From Acidobacteriaceae bacterium (GTDB lineage Bacteria; Acidobacteriota; Terriglobia; Terriglobales; Acidobacteriaceae): DNA of 64,000 nt. The notes under the pieces were generated by a model, which worked only from the letters and a program-made list of their open reading frames with translations, was not told where the DNA came from and ran no database searches. The stretch is taken from the NCBI GenBank assembly GCA_025350325.1, contig JANXYB010000012.1:1-64000 (forward strand), given 5' to 3'. The position numbers were made by a program, and so were the translations under genes. Positions 34,798 through 43,824 of this stretch are shown here, piece by piece (position 1 is the first letter of the stretch; each line of letters opens with the position of its first letter).

Positions 34798-36978
34798 TTA
34801 TGAGTGCACCGAAGAAACTTCCAGGACTTCAACGGCCTTGCCTTCGGCAAACTTAAATGAGACGCCGCGCGCGAAGTCAGCGTTTGTGAAGATGCCGATG
34901 TCTTTGCTGGTCAACACGGAACGCACCTTGTATCGCGCGGCCGGGAGCAAGGGCAACTTTATGGTTGCATGTTCATCGACGGCCTGGTTGCGAAAGAGCG
35001 CGATGACGCCGTTGCCACTGCGCGCCATTCGCGCAAATCCGTCCCAAGCTGTCGAAGTCGTTTGCAACGAGCTGCCAAGAGGGAAAAAGCTTTCGCTGAT
35101 TCTGGTGGTGCGGCGGACGTTTTTAAACCACGCAATTTTTTCGTGATACCACTCGCGTTCGGATGAGGTAAGTTTGCGCAGGTCGCCTAAAAACAAGGGC
35201 GCGGAGCCGATCGCCGTCGCAAAACGTTCCTCGATGGGCGTCCCTTCGGCATGAATATTGCCGATGAGCATGCACTCGGCAGGCATTGACGCAGCGCGCG
35301 AATAGAGTAGTTGACGCGCCTGCAAGGGGCCAGCTGAATGAGCGAAGTCGTCATCGACATTGCTTAACCAATCTAAGTCGCCAGCCGCCAGCAGTCCGGC
35401 ATCGATGATGTGCTTTTGGCCCCAAAGTTCAAAGGTGAGATCGAGCAAGACATCGGGATGCTTCTCATAAACCTTGCCCGTCACATACGAGACACCCTCG
35501 TAAATCAGGTTGAGCGACTCGGCCCAGTTGCCGTGGTAATGGCCCTTGGCCCAGCAGCCGGGAGCCTCTCCGTACGCATTGAAAACGGTGGTGAGATCGA
35601 GCTTCACGTAGCCGAGTTTGAAGCGATCGATGGCGTCGATGATGCGCGCTGCGGCGGAGTCACGATATCCCGACGCCATGCACATCACGGCTTTTGGGCC
35701 GGCGGCAGTCCCAGTGATTTTGGGCTTGCCTTCTTGGTCGAGGGCAGCCCACTCGGGATGTTCGCGATACGCCGGCGTGGTGCTCCCGACGGAGGCAATC
35801 GGAATCCACAAGCCTAGCTTCATGCCCTTCGCCGTCAGCACATCGACAATTGGTTGCAGCCCTTTGGGGAACGACGTTAGGTTGACGATGTTGTCGCCGT
35901 ACTCCTGCTGCCATCCGTCGTCGATGGTGAATATATCGATGCCCATAACTGAAGCAATTTCGATCAGCTCAAGCGCGAGGTTGTGATTTATGGTTCGCTG
36001 GAATGGCTCCCACGTGTTGTAGACCCAAGGTGCTCCCATGTGATCGACGCGCCGCATGAGCACCTGGGCGGTGTAGGAGGGCAAGGCCCAATGCGGATCG
36101 TTGAAGCCATCTCCATTGCGAAAAGCAATCAACGACACGGATGCACTTATGAATTTCTCACCCGTAGCAAGCGATCGCTCAAAGGGCATGATGTCGGTGT
36201 CATAGAGCACGCCGACTTTCACATGATCGGCATCGTCCCAGCCGGCAACTTCGGTGCGTTTCATGTAGCCGGGCACTTCGCTGACGATGGCCAGCCCGTT
36301 GCCGGTGTGGCCATTGGCGATGAGGAGCGCTGCATCTTCAGAGCGGCCGGTGTAGAAGATCTCGCGCGGAACCGCTCCGTATTGCGTGAGTAGCGTTATT
36401 TCGCTCGCCGGTCCGAGTGCAATGCCGAGAGCTTCTATATTGAGATGGGAAAAATGTAGCGAAGTCGCGCCAGTGTTGGTCAAAACGAGATGTTTGCGGA
36501 TGGCCGGATGACCGGTGTAGACCGTGTAAACTACGTCAACTTCAAGGGGAAGCTGAACGTGGCGCAGGCGAATCGTGAGCGATTTTCCGTTGAGCAACGA
36601 CGTCTCATCCGCCGCGACGAAGCTAAACGACGCATTGTTTCCAGTGCAGGTTTGTTCATTGCACCTAAAAACAAACTCCTGCGCGAAGCCTTGATGTAGA
36701 TTTTGTGGCGAGATGAAATCCGCGTCCGTTGCAAGGCTCGAAAACTGAGAAGTGTAGAGGCCGGCGAAATGCGGATTGCCTGTCGTCGGCTGGTACGTGA
36801 TGACTCTCTTGATGAGTTCATTGCCGATGGTCCAGCTCTGTGCTCCCTCGCCCGCATCGCCGCCGATCATTGCTTTGGCCAAAAGCGCTGGCGAACATGC
36901 GCAGCCCGACGCCATCAACATTCCACTGCTAATCAGTTTTCTTCTGCTCAACACTGCTGGACTGGAATTTCTCATCAT
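34798..36978 (-). CDS. GH36-like glycoside hydrolase (alpha-galactosidase type), exported
   Basis: A 726-residue exported enzyme. The N-terminus has a twin-Arg stretch (RRKLISSGMLMASGC) that could be a Tat signal with lipobox. An N-terminal beta-sandwich (to about residue 320) leads into a TIM barrel: PWVYNTWEPFQ, FTIDDGWQQEYG and YVKLDLTTVF, in which Asp461 matches the nucleophile of clan GH-D. A C-terminal beta domain follows. Members of GH36/GH27 remove alpha-linked galactose or N-acetylgalactosamine. The substrate is not certain. It sits 58 bases after the isomerase gene and converges on hypE. Confidence 0.82.
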   Translation of the reverse strand: MMRNSSPAVLSRRKLISSGMLMASGCACSPALLAKAMIGGDAGEGAQSWTIGNELIKRVITYQPTTGNPHFAGLYTSQFSSLATDADFISPQNLHQGFAQEFVFRCNEQTCTGNNASFSFVAADETSLLNGKSLTIRLRHVQLPLEVDVVYTVYTGHPAIRKHLVLTNTGATSLHFSHLNIEALGIALGPASEITLLTQYGAVPREIFYTGRSEDAALLIANGHTGNGLAIVSEVPGYMKRTEVAGWDDADHVKVGVLYDTDIMPFERSLATGEKFISASVSLIAFRNGDGFNDPHWALPSYTAQVLMRRVDHMGAPWVYNTWEPFQRTINHNLALELIEIASVMGIDIFTIDDGWQQEYGDNIVNLTSFPKGLQPIVDVLTAKGMKLGLWIPIASVGSTTPAYREHPEWAALDQEGKPKITGTAAGPKAVMCMASGYRDSAAARIIDAIDRFKLGYVKLDLTTVFNAYGEAPGCWAKGHYHGNWAESLNLIYEGVSYVTGKVYEKHPDVLLDLTFELWGQKHIIDAGLLAAGDLDWLSNVDDDFAHSAGPLQARQLLYSRAASMPAECMLIGNIHAEGTPIEERFATAIGSAPLFLGDLRKLTSSEREWYHEKIAWFKNVRRTTRISESFFPLGSSLQTTSTAWDGFARMARSGNGVIALFRNQAVDEHATIKLPLLPAARYKVRSVLTSKDIGIFTNADFARGVSFKFAEGKAVEVLEVSSVHS

Positions 36979-37036
36979 CGTTCGCTCATTATGGTTCCAC
37001 GCGCGGGAATGCTATCACAGCGTAGTCCATTGCACT

Positions 37037-37858
37037 TCAAGCGAGCCGATCAAACGATTGTCGGATGCGGTCGGGAATGACAGCGGGCGTGTCTGCGACG
37101 GTAGTGCCGATCTCGAGCACGCTGGCCGGATGGGAGGGCAGCGCTTTGAGCGCCTCTGTTGTTGCGACCCAATCAATCGTGCCTTCACCGGGCCACAAGT
37201 GTTCATCCTTGGTTCCATGATTGTCGTGCACATGCACCTCACCGATGCGATTGCCAAATATTCCGATTGCTTCCGCCACGCCGCTGCCCATGTGTGCATG
37301 GCCAAGATCGAGGCAGATGCCTACGCTGTCGAGATGTTCCAACTCGAGAATCGTTATCAAGTGCTCCGGAGTAGTGGCTTCGCTGGTAAGGTTCTCGATA
37401 AGCACGCGTACGCCCAGGGGCCGGGCAAATGCTCCCAGATGTTCGAGAGCAGTGGTCGCGTATTCGATGGTCCGCAGGGACCATCCGTCGTCTTTTTCGC
37501 CCAGATGCACAACGAGATTTTTGAACGGAATGCGCTCGGCAGATTCAAGTGCGCGCTTGATCTCGTCCATGGCGTCGATACGGCGGGACTTCTCTGGGTG
37601 CAGCAGGTTAACCGGATTGGCACCGGCGCGACCCATTTCGCGATCGGGAAAAAGCGGTGCATGCATCGAAAACGGCTCTACCGGATTGGAAGCGAACCAT
37701 GCGGCAATTTCAGCGACGTGTTCGCGGCTGGTGTAATCAAAATGCTGCCGCGCGGCAAAGAGTTCCAGAGCCTGAACGCCAGATCGCGCCGCCAGATCTA
37801 GCAGCCCAGGGTGAAGGCGCTGCTTCAAAAACAAGTGGGTCGATAGTACTCGCAACAT
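37037..37858 (-). CDS. Sugar phosphate isomerase/epimerase (xylose isomerase-like TIM barrel)
   Basis: A 273-residue TIM-barrel protein of the AP_endonuc_2 clan. ATG 37858 starts the family-like strand LRVLSTHLFLKQRLHPGLL. Metal-ligand motifs follow: LVVHLGEKDD, VLIENLTSE, ICLDLGHAHMGSG and EVHVHDNHGTKDEHLWPGEG, with Glu, Asp and His in the usual places. Related enzymes isomerise or epimerise sugars or keto sugars, or cleave hydroxy acids. It probably handles a product of the downstream GH36-like enzyme, since the two are in one transcription unit; the exact reaction is unknown. Confidence 0.82.
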   Translation of the reverse strand: MLRVLSTHLFLKQRLHPGLLDLAARSGVQALELFAARQHFDYTSREHVAEIAAWFASNPVEPFSMHAPLFPDREMGRAGANPVNLLHPEKSRRIDAMDEIKRALESAERIPFKNLVVHLGEKDDGWSLRTIEYATTALEHLGAFARPLGVRVLIENLTSEATTPEHLITILELEHLDSVGICLDLGHAHMGSGVAEAIGIFGNRIGEVHVHDNHGTKDEHLWPGEGTIDWVATTEALKALPSHPASVLEIGTTVADTPAVIPDRIRQSFDRLA

Positions 37859-38201
37859 ATTGACGGGCCCCTGCGCCCGGTGTTCCACGGGAAGTTTCGG
37901 AGGCGCAACCGTTATTGTCTCATCTTTCCAACGACTTACCGTTTACCCAATGGGCACTTCTCCCGCACTGCTCCTAAAGCGGCTGACCTAATGAGAGCGC
38001 GGATTACCGGTTGTTACTAGACACGACTCGAGATTTTCCCTATCCTACCCACACTGTAATCAATCGGCGCTGGTTTTAAGGGGAACCTGCTTTCGCAGGC
38101 GCAATCGCATTTTGCTATGGAACGCGAGACGTTTTGCACTGTGCGAAGACCCTGCGATGCTATGCGATTGGTGCAAATCCGGCGACTTCCAGGGAACGGG
38201 C
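37859..38201. other. Divergent intergenic region before the histidine kinase gene
   Basis: No gene is seen in these 343 bases, which must carry promoters for the isomerase/GH36 unit (leftward) and the kinase (rightward). A short hairpin, CCTGC-TTTC-GCAGG (38086-38099), lies 103 bases before the kinase start. No clear hexamer pairs were found. The kinase frame is open from 38112 but with no supporting ribosome binding site. Confidence 0.5.
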
Positions 38202-39833
38202 ATGGCGATTGAAGAGTCGAATTCTAAAACCATCGAGCAACTGCCGCGGGCGGTGCGCTTCGTGGTGGGCTGCGCCATGGCGGCGACCGCCGTCATCCTG
38301 ACCTACACGATTCCTCCCTTACGCGCCTTTCCCCTGCTTCTTGCTTTCCCTACGGTAATATTTGTTGCCTGGTTTTTGGACATGGCGGGGGCGGCCGGCT
38401 GTGCCCTTACCGGCGCCATACTGGTCGATTGGCTTCTTACTCATGGCACCGGTGGCTTTGCGACTGGCGACGCAACGCAGCTTGTTTGGATGGCGATATT
38501 TATTGCTGTCTCTCTTTTGCTGGGGTGGGCGATGCGGTGGCTATCTGAGCAGCGCGCGCAACTGAGCAACAGCGCATTGCAGTTGCGGCTGAGCCTTGCT
38601 GAGAGCGAACGCCGCGTGGCCGAAGAACGTGCGCGTGCCACTGAAGTATTGCGTGATCGAGACGAGGTGCTGCAATTAGCGCTCAAAGCCAACGGGATGG
38701 GCCTGTGGGTGTGGAACCTCAAGGAGGGCACCATAAACCGGTCGGATGAGGTTTTTCGCATGGTGGGGTGCGAGCCGGATTCATTTGGCCCCGATCCTGA
38801 CGAATGGCTGCAGTTCGTTGAGCCGGAAGATCGAGACTCGTTTCATGAAGCATTCCTCCACGCCCGCACCACCGGTGCCGATTATCGCCATCAATATCGG
38901 GTGCGATGGCCGGACGGGTCGCTGCATTGGCTTGAATCGCAGGGTAGATGTCAGCGAGGCAGCGATGGCCAGATGATACGCATCGCCGGAGTGACTGCGG
39001 ATGTGACCAACCGCAAGCAGGCTGAAGAAGCAATGTTGCGCGCGGAGAAGCTGGCAGTTGCCGGTCGTCTGGCTGCCTCGGTGGCGCATGAGATCAACAA
39101 TCCACTTGAAGCTGTCGCAAATATCCTCTATCTGATCACGCTCACAGACAATACGGAGAGTGCACACACCCACGCCACGCATGCTCTCGAAGAACTGATG
39201 CGCATCTCGCTCATCACGCAATCGACGTTGAAATTTCACCACCAGACAGGCACGCCCAAGATCACCATGCTCTCTGAAGTCCTGGACGGCGTGCTGGCGC
39301 TATTTCGCGGCAAGCTGCACAACATGGAGATCGAGGTCAAGGTGGAGACAGGTCTTGAGGTTCCCATCGCGTGCATGCCGAGCGAAACGCAACAGGTATT
39401 CGCAAACCTGGTATCGAACGCGATTGAAGCGATGCCACGCAGGGGGCGTTTGCTGATACGGTTGCGAGCCTCAAGCGATTGGCGCGGACCCAAGAGGCAG
39501 GGGATGCGCGTCACCATTTGCGACTCCGGCGCTGGAATCGATCAGGCTACGATGCGACGCATCTTCGAACCGTTTTACACTACCAAAACCGATACAGGGA
39601 CTGGGCTCGGGTTGTGGGTGGTGGCGCAACTCATTGACCGACATCGGGGCAACGTCAAGGTCTATAGCTGGCGCCGGCCTAGTACGAGTGGAACTGCATT
39701 TTCAGTGTTCTTACCCGTGGGCGAAGTGCCCTCCAATTTTGATCGGGCTGAATTGGATCGGAGCCAACAGACGCAAGGCAGTGACCCTGAAAACACGCTT
39801 CCTGGCTTGTTTTCCGTCATCCATAAGTCCTGA
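38202..39833 (+). CDS. Membrane-bound sensor histidine kinase with PAS domain
   Basis: A 543-residue kinase. Start ATG 38202 follows AGGGAACGGGC. Residues 18-110 have several membrane segments of the DUF4118 (KdpD-like) type. A coiled segment leads to a PAS/PAC domain (about 165-275; ALKANGMGLWVWNL and DYRHQYRVRWPDGS). HisKA follows with VAHEINNPLEAV, phospho-acceptor His at about residue 296, then HATPase with VSNAIEAM, GAGIDQATM and TGTGLGLWV. No response regulator is next to it, so it is an orphan kinase. It could serve one of the orphan receivers at 59.5-60.5 kb or the HD-GYP protein; this is guesswork. Confidence 0.92.
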   Translation: MAIEESNSKTIEQLPRAVRFVVGCAMAATAVILTYTIPPLRAFPLLLAFPTVIFVAWFLDMAGAAGCALTGAILVDWLLTHGTGGFATGDATQLVWMAIFIAVSLLLGWAMRWLSEQRAQLSNSALQLRLSLAESERRVAEERARATEVLRDRDEVLQLALKANGMGLWVWNLKEGTINRSDEVFRMVGCEPDSFGPDPDEWLQFVEPEDRDSFHEAFLHARTTGADYRHQYRVRWPDGSLHWLESQGRCQRGSDGQMIRIAGVTADVTNRKQAEEAMLRAEKLAVAGRLAASVAHEINNPLEAVANILYLITLTDNTESAHTHATHALEELMRISLITQSTLKFHHQTGTPKITMLSEVLDGVLALFRGKLHNMEIEVKVETGLEVPIACMPSETQQVFANLVSNAIEAMPRRGRLLIRLRASSDWRGPKRQGMRVTICDSGAGIDQATMRRIFEPFYTTKTDTGTGLGLWVVAQLIDRHRGNVKVYSWRRPSTSGTAFSVFLPVGEVPSNFDRAELDRSQQTQGSDPENTLPGLFSVIHKS

Positions 39834-40032
39834 ATACAAATAGCGACAACTCTTGTAAGCGTAGTCGTTTCGAACCTAATCTTGCGCCACCGTTCGTCTA
39901 TAATGGTTGAGAATCGCATCAGCGAGAATTGCGCTTTCGTCGGACGTAGCCTGAACTGGAATTCACCTTTCGGTGATCTGGGACAAGGCGTTCCGGGGTC
40001 GCGCGTAGAGAGTTGAAGGCTCAAACCCATCC

Positions 40033-42003
40033 ATGATTCGTTTCCTGCAAAAAGACAATCGCGTCGTCAAGGCACTTTTCGTCGTCATCATCGCGGCTGC
40101 ATCGGTTTCGATGGTGGTATACCTGATTCCCGGACTCACCGGGCAGGGCGCTGTATCGGCTGACACCTATGCCGTGGTTTACCCGCATTGGTACAGCAAG
40201 TTTCTTTCGAGCGGCGCGACTATCAGCCAGGAGAAAGTCACGCAGCAAGCGCGGCAGCAACTGCAGCAACGCAATCCGCAATACGCCTCGAATCCGATGA
40301 TTGTCGGCCTGTTTGAGCAGCAGGTAGGCCAGCAGATGGTGCAGCAGCAGATACTGCTCGCCGAAGCTGAGAAGCTGGGTATCACCGCGAACAGCGACGA
40401 TGTTTTGAACTACCTCCACACCGGGCAGGCTGGGCAGGTGCTCTTCCCCAACGGGCAATTCATCGGCAAGGATCAGTACGCGGCGCTTATTGCAAATCGC
40501 TTTGATATGTCGGTTGCTGACTTCGAGGAGAGCGTGAAGCATGACGTCGCGATCAGGCGCTTGGAATCGCTGATCACTGCGGGCGTGACCGTGGATGAGA
40601 AGGAAGCGAAGCAGCTTTACCTCAAGAACAACGTCAAAATCAAGTTCGATTATGCTGTGCTCACAGGCGATGACCTGCGCAAGCAGATCAACCCGACGGA
40701 TGGGGAACTCGAGTCCTTTTTCAAGAAGAATGCTGCGCGCTATGCGAATGCGGTGCCGGAACAGCGCACCATTACCTATTTCGCATTTACACCGAATGAT
40801 GTGCCGGGAGGTGTAACGCAGCCGGCCCAGCAGGAGATTCAGCAGTACTTTCGCGCGCACCAGTCTGAGTATTCGACGCCGGAGCAGTCGCGTGCGCGGC
40901 ACATTCTGATCAAGGTCAATCAGGGTGCCGATGCCAAGACAGATGCGGCAGCCAAAGCAAAGGCAGAGGGCCTTCTAAAGCAGATCCAAGGTGGCTCTAA
41001 TTTTGCCGACCTGGCAAAGAAGAATTCCGACGACCCTGGCAGCAAGGACACGGGCGGGGAACTTGGGTTTGCGCAACGCGGCCACATGGTGCCGGAATTC
41101 GATAACGCTATCTTCACGCAGAAGGTTGGAGACAGCAAGATTGTCAAGACGCAGTACGGCTACCATATTGTGCAAGTTGAAGAGCGGCAAGCGGCTCACT
41201 CCCAGCAACTGAGCGACGTGTTGCCTACGATTCAAGCTACGTTGATTCGCCAGAAGTCGGCCGCTTCGCAGGAAAATTACGCGCGTGCACTGACCTCTGA
41301 AGCGATCAAGAACGGACTGCAGAAGACGGCGGCGGCGCACCACCTGCAGCTGATGACCACACCTCCTATCAATGCGCAGGGCGTTATTCCGGCGCTGCCC
41401 GATGGTTCTACACTTATCGCTCACGCTTTTCAAACCAAGCCGACCGATCCTCCGCAGTCTGCGCCAACCGGGGAAGGCTTTGCGGTGTTTCAAGTCGCAG
41501 GAATCACAGCCGCACACGCGCCGAACTTTGCAGATTGGAAGAGCCATGTCGAGGACGATTATCGCAATGAGCAGATTCCGGCAATGTTGAGCCGTAAGAC
41601 AAACGAGTTGGCGGCGAAGGCCAAGTCGATGAATGACCTTGCCAAGGCCGCCAAGGAAGTGGGCGCGACTGTCAAGACCAGCGACCTGGTCGGTCAGTCA
41701 GGACAGGTGCCCGAATTGGGTGCGGTGGGACAGGTGGCACCGCAGTTGTTTGACATGTCTCCAGGCGCGATCAGCGGTCCGATAAATGCCGGCCGTACCG
41801 GCGTTGTGGCTAAGCTACTCGATAAGCAGCAGCCGACGGCTGAAGAAACCGCCAAAAATCTGGATCAAACGCGCGAGCAGATTCTGCAACAGAAGCGGAA
41901 CGAGGCTTTTGAAGTTTTCGCAAACGGCATTATCAGCGACTACAAAAAGCATAACCGCGTTCGCGTGAACGCCAAGCCGCAAGCACCGATCCCAGGCGCG
42001 TAG
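40033..42003 (+). CDS. PpiD-like periplasmic peptidyl-prolyl isomerase/chaperone
   Basis: A 656-residue protein anchored by one N-terminal membrane helix (residues 13-33, VKALFVVIIAAASVSMVVYLI) with the bulk in the periplasm. A SurA-N/PpiD-like helical part with a Gln-rich stretch precedes a parvulin (PpiC) domain at about 283-385 (RARHILIKVN, KNSDDPGSKDTGGELGF, QYGYHIVQVEER). PpiD-type proteins assist folding of exported proteins as they leave the Sec translocon. A perfect TATAAT (39899-39904) and a short hairpin (39963-39976) lie upstream. Terminator at 42033. Confidence 0.92.
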   Translation: MIRFLQKDNRVVKALFVVIIAAASVSMVVYLIPGLTGQGAVSADTYAVVYPHWYSKFLSSGATISQEKVTQQARQQLQQRNPQYASNPMIVGLFEQQVGQQMVQQQILLAEAEKLGITANSDDVLNYLHTGQAGQVLFPNGQFIGKDQYAALIANRFDMSVADFEESVKHDVAIRRLESLITAGVTVDEKEAKQLYLKNNVKIKFDYAVLTGDDLRKQINPTDGELESFFKKNAARYANAVPEQRTITYFAFTPNDVPGGVTQPAQQEIQQYFRAHQSEYSTPEQSRARHILIKVNQGADAKTDAAAKAKAEGLLKQIQGGSNFADLAKKNSDDPGSKDTGGELGFAQRGHMVPEFDNAIFTQKVGDSKIVKTQYGYHIVQVEERQAAHSQQLSDVLPTIQATLIRQKSAASQENYARALTSEAIKNGLQKTAAAHHLQLMTTPPINAQGVIPALPDGSTLIAHAFQTKPTDPPQSAPTGEGFAVFQVAGITAAHAPNFADWKSHVEDDYRNEQIPAMLSRKTNELAAKAKSMNDLAKAAKEVGATVKTSDLVGQSGQVPELGAVGQVAPQLFDMSPGAISGPINAGRTGVVAKLLDKQQPTAEETAKNLDQTREQILQQKRNEAFEVFANGIISDYKKHNRVRVNAKPQAPIPGA

Positions 42004-42032
42004 GCCGAGCACAAAGTACAGGGGAAGTTGCG

Positions 42033-42066
42033 AGGCCCGCTTCCATAAACAGGGAGCGGGCCTTTC
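42033..42066 (+). terminator. Rho-independent terminator after the PpiD-like gene
   Basis: AGGCCCGCT (42033-42041) and AGCGGGCCT (42055-42063) form a perfect 9-bp stem with a 13-nt loop, followed by TTTCTCG. It lies 30 bases after the stop and shortly before malQ. Confidence 0.8.
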
Positions 42067-42071
42067 TCGTT

Positions 42072-42119
42072 TGGAGTGCATCTAGACTGGAGTGCATCTG
42101 GTCTGGAATGCATCTCAGT
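42072..42119 (+). repeat. Three tandem 16-bp repeats upstream of malQ
   Basis: TGGAGTGCATCTAGAC (42072-42087), TGGAGTGCATCTGGTC (42088-42103) and TGGAATGCATCTCAGT (42104-42119) follow without gaps. They start just after the terminator of the previous gene and 42 bases before the malQ start, so they lie where a promoter or operator would be. Confidence 0.8.
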
Positions 42120-42160
42120 TCGAGAGTCTCGCACAACACGGCTACGGAGATTATCAGGCC

Positions 42161-43711
42161 ATGGAGTTTCAGCGTTCGTCGGGGATCTTGCTGCACATCA
42201 GTTCGTTGCCCTCTTATGGTGGTATCGGCGACCTCGGTCCAGCTGCGCACGAGTTTATTAAGTTTTTAGTAGCAGCCAAGCAGCACGTGTGGCAGGTTTT
42301 GCCCCTTTGCCCGACAGGATACGGCAATTCGCCGTATGCGGGCTCCTCGGCATTTGCTGGAAACCCCTATCTGATCAGTCTCGAGTATTTATCCGATTGG
42401 GGTTGGATCGATGGGGAACGTATTGCCGGCCTTACGGGTCACGCTGGCAACGTCGATTTTGGCGATGTAGATCAACGCAAGCTGCCGCTGCTCTACGAGG
42501 CAGCGGCTAATTTCATCGACCGCGGACCGCATGATCCGCAGTTCGCCGGACAGTGGGAGCAGTTTCAGGAGTTTTGCAGCAAAGAGGCAAGCTGGCTCAC
42601 GGACTATGCACTTTACGCTGAGTTGCGGCGCCAATATGGCACCGGTGCGTGGACAATGTGGCCGGAGCCGATTCGCCGTCGTGAGCCGAAGGCCCTGGCC
42701 CAGGTGGCGTCGAAATATGGCGCGGAACTAACCCAGGAACAGGCATTGCAGTTTGCCTTTGCGCTGCAGTGGAATAACCTGCGCGCGGCGGCTTCGCTGC
42801 TTGGAATACGGATTCTCGGCGACGTAGCCATTTTTGTGAACATGGATTCGGCGGATGTGTGGGTGCATCCTGCCATTTTTGAATTGGACGAAAACCTGCA
42901 GCCGATACACGTTTCCGGGGTGCCACCCGATTATTTTTCACCTACCGGCCAGCGCTGGGGCAATCCCCTGTATCGCTGGGACGTGCTGGCCGAGCGAGAT
43001 TTTGACTGGTGGGTCGACCGCATTCGCCGGTCTCTTGAACTTTACGATATTGTTCGCCTGGATCATTTTCGCGGCTTCGAAGCGTACTGGGCTATTCCAG
43101 CCGACGACGCGACGGCCATTAATGGCACGTGGATCGCGGCGCCAGGGTTGGATTTGTTTCAAACCCTTGAGGATATACTTGGTCCGCTGCCATTGGTCGC
43201 AGAAGATCTGGGCCTCATTACGCCAGAAGTGGAGGCGCTGCGGCTGCAGTTGCAAATGCCCGGCATGCGTGTGCTGCAGTTTGGATTTGGTAACAAGGGA
43301 GCGCACATGCACCTGCCTCATCAGTTCGCTCCCGGCACGGTGGCATATACCGGAACGCACGATAACGACACGACCCTGGGATGGTGGAGGACGGCGCCGG
43401 CAGAGGAGCGCAGCGCAGCGGAGGCCTACGTCGGTGCGCTGGGCGACCGGCCGGTGTGGGCGCTGATTCGAGCGGCTGCTGCCAGCGTGGCGCAGATGGC
43501 GATTGTTCCTGTACAGGATCTGCTTGAGCTTGGCTCAGAGGCGCGCATGAACAAGCCGGCAGTTGCAGGCGGCAATTGGAATTGGCGCGTACCTGAGGGA
43601 AGCTGGACCGCGGAATTAGCCGAGCGCCTTGCCGCACTAGTCGACGTTACAGATCGCGAACAGGACCCGCTTGCGCCGCGGAAGTCGACGCCAGAGACCG
43701 TCAGCCTTTAG
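42161..43711 (+). CDS. malQ: 4-alpha-glucanotransferase (amylomaltase)
   Basis: A 516-residue GH77 enzyme that transfers maltosyl and longer glucan units during maltodextrin and glycogen use. ATG 42161 opens the conserved N-terminus (RSSGILLHISSLPSYGGIGDLG). Catalytic elements are present: Asp in IVRLDHFRGF, Glu in VAEDLGLITPEV, Asp in TGTHDNDTTLGWW. Length is normal. A frame extending upstream to 42092 runs through the 16-bp repeats and is not expected to be coding. Alone in its direction between the terminator and the ABC transporter genes. Confidence 0.95.
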   Translation: MEFQRSSGILLHISSLPSYGGIGDLGPAAHEFIKFLVAAKQHVWQVLPLCPTGYGNSPYAGSSAFAGNPYLISLEYLSDWGWIDGERIAGLTGHAGNVDFGDVDQRKLPLLYEAAANFIDRGPHDPQFAGQWEQFQEFCSKEASWLTDYALYAELRRQYGTGAWTMWPEPIRRREPKALAQVASKYGAELTQEQALQFAFALQWNNLRAAASLLGIRILGDVAIFVNMDSADVWVHPAIFELDENLQPIHVSGVPPDYFSPTGQRWGNPLYRWDVLAERDFDWWVDRIRRSLELYDIVRLDHFRGFEAYWAIPADDATAINGTWIAAPGLDLFQTLEDILGPLPLVAEDLGLITPEVEALRLQLQMPGMRVLQFGFGNKGAHMHLPHQFAPGTVAYTGTHDNDTTLGWWRTAPAEERSAAEAYVGALGDRPVWALIRAAAASVAQMAIVPVQDLLELGSEARMNKPAVAGGNWNWRVPEGSWTAELAERLAALVDVTDREQDPLAPRKSTPETVSL

Positions 43712-43824
43712 GTTAGTCACCTGCGCCGCGAAGGCGGACGGGCCTCACAGCGAAGTCTCTCTGCTAATTGATCGTGCTTCTCATCATTTTGCTGCGTGGG
43801 TAAAGCTTGTTATCCTTGCGGCAC

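Noticed and set aside
36776-37801. Plus-strand frame of 341 residues opposite the isomerase gene
   Set aside because: Shadow of a conserved minus-strand gene; the long frame follows from GC-rich codon use.
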